A stretch of DNA of 64,000 nt, from NCBI GenBank assembly GCA_947396885.1, contig OX377206.1, positions 91,819,960 through 91,883,959 of the forward strand. The letters run 5' to 3'. Every line of letters starts with the position of its first letter. Position 1 is the first letter of the stretch. The notes below the pieces were generated by a model. The model was given only the letters and a program-made list of their open reading frames with translations. It made no database searches and was not told where the DNA came from. This stretch comes from Heligmosomoides polygyrus polygyrus. Lineage: Eukaryota; Nematoda; Chromadorea; Rhabditida; Heligmosomidae. This document shows, piece after piece, positions 57,256-64,000 of this stretch. A program made the translations under genes and the position numbers.

Positions 57256-57469
57256 TATTGACACATACTTTAAAGTTTCGCAAATGCTGAGTATCTACCA
57301 GCTTGAGAATCGCTTCGTGTAATTTCCGAGTATTCATACAGCCTTCTTCATTTTCCTAAAAATTACGTTGACGAAATAGGTGCACAAACTGTGCAAGGGA
57401 GAAAAGTCCAGAATGTCTCCAGTTTTGACACATAGGTAGGTCACTTCCTGGAATTCGTCGTACTCGAAC

Positions 57470-57645
57470 TAGCTGCTTTGTTATACTTCGGCGACAGTGT
57501 TGAGCGGGTGCTAGGCCTACGTTATACGTCGGCGACGCCGCTGTCGGCGACAGTGTTGAGCGAGTGCTACGCACTAGCAGCCCGCGCAACACTGTCGCCG
57601 ACGTCGTCGACAACAGCGTCGCCGAAATATAACACGGCCTTACCT
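57470..57645. mobile_element. TTAGGCC-type palindromic MITE
   Basis: TTGTTATACTTCGGCGACAG at the left and CGTCGCCGAAATATAACA then CGGCCTTA at the right are inverse. Internal CAGTGTTGAGCGGGTGCTAG and GCAACACTGTCGCCGACG pair further. It lies just downstream of UVRAG. Confidence 0.8.
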
Positions 57646-58023
57646 GCAACAATCCACTGAGATACTTAGGATCACGTCACGCATTCTACCTCTTCATGCT
57701 ATCAAGGTGTAATACTTTGTTCTCATTTAGCCTATGCATATACCTACAGAGACTAGCCGCTAGGAGAATCAGTGTTTTGTCCTTCCAGAAAGAAATAATA
57801 TCAATTTGGTGTCCACCGAGGAAGTGAAGAATTGATGCCTGGGGCGCGGCTCGAGCCCAAAATCGATTCGTAGTCGACCTGACATTTGTGCCCCATGCCG
57901 GCGCGCCACCATATTGCACATCCCTCAAATTATGCCAACTGTGCTGCCATACGACTTTCCTGCAGCTCCGGAGTGTCAGCCCACTACCGCATCTAGGAGG
58001 ATAGAATGTCTACCATGTTGTAC
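57646..58023. other. No recognised feature
   Basis: Short intergenic stretch. The minus strand near 57850-57910 (TGGCGCGCCGGCATGGGGCA...) resembles a decayed tRNA-like sequence, but the B-box is weak. Confidence 0.4.
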
Positions 58024-58867
58024 GGCATTTTCACGTCAAATTGGACACTATTCCAAACAAGCCTAGTGCTTTTGGAATCAAACATCTTCAAATCAAAATT
58101 AGCTCCTTTCACATTTAACTAGAGACCCCAGAAAGGTTAGAATAGTTTCTTTTGTTAAAGGAGAATCTATTATGGCCTTTTCTGGAGTTCTAATTCACCT
58201 GTCCAATAAGTGCACACCTTTGAAATTTTATAAAATCCAGTTTTTTTTAGGAAAAACAATGGCTTAAACCTTGTTTTAAAGAGTAGGACGGCGGTCATTA
58301 TTCACTTCTGGGAGAAGAAATTGCGTCATGCCCTCGTCCAGGACGATTTTTGTTCGTTTAATAGCGAGATTTCCGCTTGCATAGAATTTCACACCTGTAA
58401 ACGATACAACAGAAACATTTGTAAAGAACAAACATCCTCACTTTGATGCATCATGTAAGCAGCATTTCCACTATCAATTGAAGGAGAATCACAACGAGCT
58501 TTTCGAGTGCATGGCGCGATCTCTCCTTCTAATGCAGATAATGATTGCTGGCTTGTTACGCTTTGAAACAAATTTTAATTTATTATTATTTTTTCAAAAA
58601 ATGGAAATGTTATAAAATTGTTCGGGCAGCTGAACTAAAAAATTTCAGAGAAACTTATACCAAATTATGTCAAAATTTTCCTTGAGCAGAAAATTATTCT
58701 AACCATTTTGGAGAGCCTCAAGTTTCATTTGTAAGAAGCTCGCTTCGATTAGGAAGACGTCCTTTTTGATTTCGGAAGCATCACATTTGTTTAGAAGAGT
58801 GTCGAGTTAGACGTGAAAAGTTTCTGATTTGATTTGAAAAGTGTCCTCCAATTTGATGTGAGATTGA
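58024..58867. mobile_element. 840-bp TIR element, copy 1
   Basis: Starts TTTTCACGTCAAATTGGACA and ends with the inverse theme (CCTCCAATTTGATGTGAG). The subterminal regions contain repeated TCAAATTGGACAC-like and AGCTCCTTTCACATTTAACT-like words in inverted orientation, giving arms of about 150 bp. It matches 61795-62633 along its length. No transposase frame is present. Confidence 0.8.
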
Positions 58868-59058
58868 TAATATTCAAAACATCGCGTTGTTCGAATGTAT
58901 TCGAGTTGGAATATTCAGAAAATCGCATTTCGAACGTACTCGCATTCGAATAATCAGAAAACCGCTTTTTCCGAATATATTCGAATTCGAATATTCGAAA
59001 TTCGCGGGCATTCGAAGCTATTCGAATATTCGAAAAAATTTCGAGAGCACAACTATAA
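58868..59058. mobile_element. TTCGAA-rich MITE, copy 4, inverted
   Basis: Read on the minus strand it begins ATAGTTGTGCTCTCGAAATT, the same terminus as the other three copies, followed by TTCGAATATTCGAAT arrays. The opposite end merges into the 840-bp element. Confidence 0.8.
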
Positions 59059-59690
59059 TCCTACTATATATAAAAGAGTATGCGGTTGTGTCTGCCCTTC
59101 CGTGTGTCCGTCCGTCTGTCCATCTGGCCTTTCGTAAACGTCGAGTAGTAGCCATTCGGGTTCAGGCAAGGTGTCACCTATGTCGTGTTGAGAGGGGTCA
59201 GAAGACGTGTCGCCGATGTCACGCAAAGGGCGTCCGAGTTCCGAACATGTGTCATCGACGTCGTGAAGGCGAGTGTCCGAGTTCAGAAGAGGTGTCACCG
59301 ACGTCGTTCAACAGGCGTCTGGGTTAAGAACACATGTCACCAATGCTGCGAAAGGCCTGTCCGCATTCAGACGACGTCTCACCGATGTCGCTCCAGGGGT
59401 TCCGGATTCATACGACGTGACAACGATGTCGCGCAAAGCACTTCCGGCTTGAGAAGACATGCCACCGACGTCGTTTATCAGGTATCTGGGTTCAGAAGAG
59501 GTGTCACCAATGTCGCGAAAGGCCTGTCCGGATTCAGACGACGTGTCACAGATGTCGCGAAAGGCCTGTCCGGATTCAGACGACGTGTCACCGATGTCGC
59601 GCCAGGGATTCCGGATTCACAAGACATGTCAGTGATGTCGCGCAAAGCACGTCGGGCTTGAGAAGACATGTCACCGACGTCGTTTATGTG
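59059..59690 (+). repeat. Minisatellite, about 42-bp unit, with Helitron-like leader
   Basis: The leader TCCTACTATATATAAAAGAG followed by GTCTGCCCTTCCGTGTGTCC and GTCCGTCTGTCC resembles the 5' ends of some animal Helitrons and Helentrons. From about 59139 come roughly 12 units of the type GTGTCACCGATGTCGCG AAAGGCCTGTCCGGATTCAG ACGAC, with 42-bp spacing in the best-conserved part (59521 to 59563). Because 42 is divisible by three, long open frames run through on both strands; these are not proteins. Confidence 0.85.
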
Positions 59691-59739
59691 GTATGTATAA
59701 TATATTGCTTTATTTTTCGCAGACAAATTCTTGGGTGCA

Positions 59740-59835
59740 TGTGACCTAAGTGGGAGTCGAACTTGAGATCGATTCCTGATGCGCATCAGACTGGTCTCCA
59801 TATGCTGCATCACCTGAGTTCACTAAACCATCGCT
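59740..59835 (-). repeat. tRNA-like (SINE head) sequence
   Basis: The minus strand reads GATGGTTTAGTGAACTCAGG (A-box-like) and then CAAGTTCGACTCCCACTTAG (B-box GTTCGACTC). The spacing is longer than in a true tRNA and the stems do not close, so I take it as a tRNA-derived SINE fragment. Confidence 0.6.
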
Positions 59836-60230
59836 GTTATTCATCAATAATGCTGACTCAGAGATAGCCAATATCAGACGACATTCGTCCGGCAAAAACG
59901 TACTTGACATCTCTAATGGTGTAAACCCGTCAGCCGTTAAGTGCAGTGTGGATCAGTGAGTGAGCTGCCAGGTTGGCAGGACAGGAGGATAGGGAGTCAG
60001 TGTTCTCTGCATCCGACGTGTGTCCGAATCCATACGCCAGTTAATCGCAACGGTCAAAGCACCGTTGCCTCGACTGGCCGAAAATTCCGCAACGCGTCTG
60101 CTCTCCACGAAAGAAGTTCTCCATTCAAACCCTCGATCGCCGAATGAATGGCTCCTGTGCGCACATCTTCCTGGCTTAACCAGCACTTTGCTGGCTCATT
60201 CTTCGACTACAGTCTTGCTTGTCCACTTTG
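59836..60230. other. No recognised feature
   Basis: No repeat or exon recognised. Overlapping open frames on both strands are not supported by domains. Confidence 0.4.
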
Positions 60231-60291
60231 TGTTCATTCATTCATTCATTCATTCATTCATTCATTCATTCATTCATCCATCCATCCATTC
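60231..60291. repeat. (ATTC)n microsatellite
   Basis: About 11 ATTC units followed by three ATCC units. Confidence 0.97.
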
Positions 60292-60360
60292 CTCGAACCC
60301 GAAGTGCGCCTTTAAGAAAAGCAAATGAAAAATAGTGACAATCAGATAACAGTGTCCAGC

Positions 60361-60424
60361 TTGAAACTACCATCATCACCAACAAAGTTGTGAGAAACTT
60401 TGTTGGTGATGATGGTAGTTTCAA
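60361..60424. repeat. Perfect 29-bp inverted repeat (hairpin)
   Basis: 60361-60389 (TTGAAACTACCATCATCACC...) is the exact complement of 60396-60424, with a 6-base loop. The stem can extend outward by four pairs past a 3-base bulge (GTCC with GGAC). It abuts the start of the SINE family 3 copy at 60425. There is no run of T after it, so no terminator is implied. Confidence 0.97.
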
Positions 60425-60620
60425 GGACAGCCTCCATAGTTAATCTTTTTTCGGAATGCTCCTCTGTCGTCGAAAAAAAGGCGTGTGGAAGCGTAAGCGC
60501 GAAGTTCATCACGCCCTGCTTCCACCCTCCGAAAGTGCTCGGTTGGCGCACTGGGTAACGGTGTCGCCTCTCGGGTGAACCGAGTGGGTTTCCTGGTTCG
60601 GTCTCTCGTGTCGCCAAGTT
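60425..60620 (+). repeat. tRNA-derived SINE, family 3, plus copy
   Basis: The body CCATAGTTAATCTTTTTTCG, GTGTGGAAGCG and CATCACGCCCTGCTTCCACC leads to a tRNA-like end: TTGGCGCACTGGGTAACGG (A-box) and CCTGGTTCGGTCTCTCG (B-box). The inverse copy lies at 61392-61600. Placing the tRNA-like part at the far end is unusual, so the element may be read from the other strand or be a composite. Confidence 0.7.
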
Positions 60621-60741
60621 TTTGCACGATCACAGGGGTCAATTTGTACACGATTAATGCTTTTAGTAAGTAAATGTAGCCCTTCTTTGCTTTCATTTGA
60701 GTCACCTTTCAATGGATCGTATTTGCTTTATATCATATCAA

Positions 60742-61016
60742 CAACAATACCTAACACAATTGCCTAAGCCTGGAGCGGCTGGTAGAGAGGCTATATACTG
60801 TTACAGGATGTTTTCTTGCGATCAAAACTCTTGCGCCAGGCGGGACTCGAACCCGCATCTTCTGCTTTCCGGGCAGTGATGTTCGCCTTACACCACGCGA
60901 GGGTTCGAGTCCCGCCTTACGCAAGAGTTTTGATCGCAACAAAACATCCTTTAACAGTATATAGCCTCTCTACCAGCCCCTCCAGGCTGAAGCAATTGTG
61001 TTAGAACATTGTTACT
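60742..61016. repeat. Head-to-head pair of SINE family 2 copies
   Basis: The left copy is on the minus strand: its tRNA-like part reads GATGCGGGTTCGAGTCCCGC in reverse, with the tail TTTTGATCGCAAGAAAACATC. The right copy is on the plus strand: GGGTTCGAGTCCCGCC and then GAGTTTTGATCGCAACAAAA. Outer arms CACAATTGCCTAAGCCTGGA and TCCAGGCTGAAGCAATTGTG are inverses too. The whole is a palindrome of about 275 bp. Confidence 0.85.
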
Positions 61017-61129
61017 AGTAAGGTCTTCAGCTTAACCGGTTCCATGCTGATATCAGCAGCCGGTCCATCCCCGTATCACGGGTGGGTGCTGACAGACCTG
61101 GAGGATATCGCGGATGTTACGTGCGGTCA

Positions 61130-61250
61130 AACAGCGCCGGTGGTGTAAGGCGAACATCACTGCCCGGAAAGCAGAAGATGCGGGTTCGAGTCCCGCCTGG
61201 CGCAAGAGTTTTGATCGCAATAAAACATCGTGTAACAGTATATAACAACA
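61130..61250 (+). repeat. tRNA-derived SINE, family 2, best copy
   Basis: GCGCCGGTGGTGTAAGGCGA...CACTGCCCGGAAAGCAGA...GATGCGGGTTCGAGTCCCGC...CTGGCGC folds like a tRNA. It has a 7-bp acceptor stem (one G-U), a 5-bp T-stem with an exact TTCGAGT loop, and a CTGC/GCAG anticodon stem. The base before the anticodon is C instead of the near-universal U. The tail AGAGTTTTGATCGCAATAAA is shared with other family members, so I call it a SINE head and not a tRNA gene. Confidence 0.75.
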
Positions 61251-61391
61251 ATACCGTAAATGCATACAAACACATATACTTCACGGAATAGGTCATGAAA
61301 TTGATTTGATACCGGTAAATACTTAACACTTACTAACAGTAAAAATTGTATATAAATTGACTCCTGTGATCACGCACGCATACAATAATAA

Positions 61392-61600
61392 CGACCCGGT
61401 GTGTGCAAAAACAACGGCGGAGTTTCGAACCGTAAAACCCACTCGGTGCGACCGAGAGGCGAAACCGCTATCCACTGCGCCAGCCGACCACATTCGCTTG
61501 GGTGGCAGCAGGGCGTGATGAAATTCGCGCTCAGACTTCCACACGCTTTTTTCGACCACAGAAGAACATTTCAAAAAAATTAACTATGGTTTTAGACTCC
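61392..61600 (-). repeat. tRNA-derived SINE, family 3, minus copy
   Basis: Inverse of 60425-60620. The minus strand carries CGGCTGGCGCAGTGGATAGC and TTTACGGTTCGAAACTCCGC, the latter with an exact GGTTCGAA B-box core, and the body CATCACGCCCTGCTGCCACC. This is the better-preserved tRNA-like head of the two. Confidence 0.75.
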
Positions 61601-61794
61601 CCACATGGGACCCTACATCCCGTAAAAATTGCATCGCAGAAGCTCACCGCCACTTTGGAGGCTCTCCTTGTTAGATAACACTGTGAACTGCAGCTGGATT
61701 CGAGAATCGCTTTTACAGACAATTCAGAAGACCCAGTGTAAAGGCTGAAAAAACATCGAAAATACAAACAAACGAAAATATAGCGACGCATAAT

Positions 61795-62633
61795 ATACCA
61801 TTTTCACGTCGAGTTGGACATCTTGCAAATCAAATTGGACACTCTTTTAAGCTAGCCTAAGACTTTTCCAATCGAAATGAGCCGCTTCCACATTAAACTA
61901 GAGGCTCTCCAAAAAGGTAGAATAATTTTTTTGTTCATGGAAAATATTAGTATAGCTTTTTAGGAGTTTCAGTTCACCTGCCGAATAAGTGAACACATTA
62001 TTTGAAATGCTATAAATTTTTTTGAGGAACAATAATGGTTTAAAGCTCGTTTTAAAGAGCAGGAATGCCGCCATTTTTTAGTGCTAAAAAAGAGATTGCG
62101 CGATGCCCTCTTCCAAGACGTCCTGATTTTTATTCGATTGATCGCAGAATTTCTATCTTCCTGGAGTTTGACAGCTGTCAATGATATAACAGAGACAACT
62201 GTAAAGAACACACACATACTCACTTTGATGGATCATATAGGTGGCATTTACACTATCAATCAAATAAAAGTTGCGGCGAACTTTTTGAATGTATGACGCG
62301 ATCTGATCTTTTAATGCTCTATATCCTTGCTTGTTTCTGTTCTTCAAGGCAAACCTTAATTAATTACTTTTTCTCTAAAAAAGATTATAAAATTGTTACA
62401 CTTATTGGGGCAGGTAAACTTTAAAAAATCAAAGGAAGTTATATCAGATCCTCCTTGAACAAAAACATATCTTAACTATTTTGGAGAGCCTGTAGTTTAA
62501 CCTGTAAGAAGCTCGTTTTGATTTGGAAGAGTTCGCTTGGATTTCAATAGACTTAAATCTAGTTTAGAAGCGTGTCCAGTTTGATTTGAAAAGTGCCCAA
62601 TCCGACGTGAAAATGGTATACATTGTCGAAATG
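61795..62633. mobile_element. 840-bp TIR element, copy 2
   Basis: Begins ATACCATTTTCACGTC and ends GACGTGAAAATGGTAT, an exact 16-bp inverse, with TA context on both sides. Inner arms match 58024-58867. Internal words (ACACTATCAATCAAATAAAA, GTAAAGAACACACACATACT) align with copy 1. Confidence 0.88.
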
Positions 62634-62915
62634 TTTTAAATAAGGTTGACAAATGAATGAATAGAATGAATAGAAATTGATATCTGCATCAAAAGTGCAG
62701 ACGCTGGCTTTCACGTCTAGAACATGTGCCAGACTCAACTACTGTCTCCGTTGTTTTGGCATCGGAGTCCTTAATTAAAGCCGATTAGACAAATGACTAT
62801 CGTGGCGCAATGCCTCTACAGTTTTTTTCCAGAGTACGATAGACCGAAGCATAGAACAGTAGCAGCTGAAATAAACAGTGCCAATTTTACCATCATTCTC
62901 AATGGTAAGTAGCTA
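62634..62915. other. No recognised feature
   Basis: Short AT-rich spacer; nothing recognised. Confidence 0.45.
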
Positions 62916-63802
62916 CAGGGTGAACCAAAATAACGTGGGCAAGATTTTTTTAATCATAACTATAAAACAACCAACAATTCGGCAAAACGACGACTAAATT
63001 ACAACAACACAAACATTAGGGCATATCATGTTCAAGTGGTTTTGAAGTGGCCTCCCTTGGAGCGGATGCAGAGGGCCAAACGTTTCGCGAATTTTTCGGC
63101 GATGGGCCGCAGGTCATCAGAAGACAACCTTTCCCACTCCTGGCGCAAGGATTCCTTCAGGGACTCGAGACTGCGATGGCGTTTGACGCCGACCCTAGCC
63201 TCTAAAATGCCCACACACTGTAGTCCATCGGATTCGAATTCGGAGAATACGGCGGATTAACCTGCACCACGCCTGCGCACTCTTCGCACTATGTGCGGGT
63301 GCAGAGTCCTGTTGGAACGTCCAGTGGGCATCACCTAAGTGCTGGTAGCCCCAATGAAGAACCACGGACTCAGGAATGTCTTGCTAGTACACAACTTCGT
63401 CGATTTTCACTCCTTTATCCACGAAAACCAGAGGGGTCCTGCCAGAGGGATGATTCCACCCCAAACCATGGCCGATTGTGGGTTTTGGACGATAGCAGAG
63501 GTACTTGGAGCCAATGTAGGCGACATCCTACCATTTTGGCGATTGTGCGCCTGCTCCACGGTGAACAGCTTCTCATGCGTGAACAGAATCTGTTCCCAGG
63601 TACGACCTGCGGCCCATCGTCGAAAAATTCGCGAAACGTTTGGCCCTCTGCATCCGCTCTAAGGGAGGCCACTACGAAACCACTTGAACATGACGTACCC
63701 TAATGTCTGTATTGTTGTAATTTAGTTGACGTTTTATCGAATTGTTGGTTGCTTTATAATTATGACGAAAAAATCTTGTCCACGTTATTTTGGTTCACCC
63801 TG
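62916..63802 (-). mobile_element. Fold-back Tc1/mariner-type element
   Basis: An 887-bp element between TA target duplications (62914-62915 and 63803-63804). Ends are CAGGGTGAACCAAAATAACG and its inverse. Unusually, the inverse arms are about 195 bp long (62916-63112 and 63608-63802), because both contain the 3' end of the transposase gene. The 5' half of a normal element has been replaced by an inverted copy of the 3' end. The terminal motif CAGGGTG..CCAAAATWA is shared with the element at 33392-34311. Confidence 0.95.
63028..63615 (-). pseudogene. Truncated Tc1/mariner-type transposase
   Basis: The minus strand, across frameshifts, reads EQILFTHEKLFTVEQAHN, where the usual FTDEK Asp is His, then AMVWGGIIPLAGPLWF, then WTFQQDSAPAH with the second catalytic Asp. 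SPNSNPMDYSVW follows with the third acidic residue. The last open part (60 codons, 63214 to 63032) is HRSLESLKESLRQEWERLS and RLALCIRSKGGHF. The N-terminal DNA-binding half is missing. A second copy of the final residues (EKFAKRLALCIRSKGGH) is encoded on the plus strand at 63612-63690 by the inverted arm. Confidence 0.93.
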
Positions 63803-63804
63803 TA

Positions 63805-64000
63805 GTAAGTACTGACGCACTTCCTGTTCCCGTTTTTTTAATCACCTCTTATGGCGATCTGGTCACCATGACTTTTCTTGGAATCTGAAAGGACATGGAC
63901 ATTTGCTGGCTAGCACTGCTTAACATCTTGTTCCCTGTAGGAATGCTTGGATTTCTATTTCTCCGACGTTTTTTTAAACATTCGGCTAAGATCAAGCGAC
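63805..64000. other. No recognised feature to the window end
   Basis: Nothing recognised. The sequence is cut by the window edge. Confidence 0.4.

Noticed and set aside
59185..59661. 158-codon repeat protein with 14-residue units
   Set aside because: It is the translation of a 42-bp minisatellite. The opposite strand is open for the same arithmetic reason, and no start context or splice site supports it.
61138..61207. Functional tRNA gene
   Set aside because: It folds well, but the position before the anticodon is C instead of U, and the downstream tail is shared with other copies, which marks a SINE.

Overview
This window looks like nuclear DNA of a rhabditid (clade V) nematode, probably a strongylid of the hookworm type. 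I infer this from short GT-AG introns with TTTTCAG-like acceptors, RTE-type reverse transcriptase remnants of the kind common in nematodes, many mariner/Tc1 relatives, and a very high density of palindromic elements. No species marker is visible, so the assignment is an inference.

Only two host protein genes can be rebuilt with confidence. One is eIF2A (translation initiation factor 2A), minus strand, about 12.86-20.92 kb. I placed 16 exons at phase-compatible splice sites, plus two tentative linker exons; the first exon with the start codon was not found. The other is UVRAG/Vps38 (autophagy and endosome PI3-kinase complex II subunit), plus strand, about 49.8-57.13 kb, with nine exons, a stop codon and a poly(A) signal. 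A third gene-like region (about 37.8-40.2 kb, minus) is a decayed MULE transposase. The host genes are unrelated in function and are separated by about 29 kb of repeats.

Layout. 0-12.8 kb: a TTCGAA-rich MITE, tRNA-derived SINEs, a dead mariner, RTE fragments and several fold-back elements. 12.9-20.9 kb: eIF2A with MITEs and a LINE fragment in its introns. 22-37 kb: a fold-back element with a tRNA-like loop, then a 4.7 kb composite duplicated at 23.98-28.72 and 30.94-36.36 kb. The second copy carries a Tc1/mariner-type insertion absent from the first. 37-43 kb: the MULE relic, a solo LTR with a 4-bp target duplication, and repeat fragments. 44.3-49.5 kb: a non-LTR reverse transcriptase fragment split by a 4.3 kb LTR-bounded element with a perfect 5-bp target duplication. 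That element has no protein-coding capacity and is filled mainly by about 15 copies of a 210-216 bp tandem repeat with trimeric higher-order structure. This LTR-borne satellite is the most unusual object in the window. 49.8-57.1 kb: UVRAG. 57-64 kb: paired 840-bp TIR elements, a 42-bp minisatellite, a symmetrical cluster of tRNA-derived SINEs with a perfect 29-bp hairpin, and a Tc1/mariner-type element whose 5' half is replaced by an inverted copy of its own 3' end.

No rRNA gene, intact tRNA gene, CRISPR array or bacterial-type operon was found. Most open frames in the window are chance or repeat-derived.
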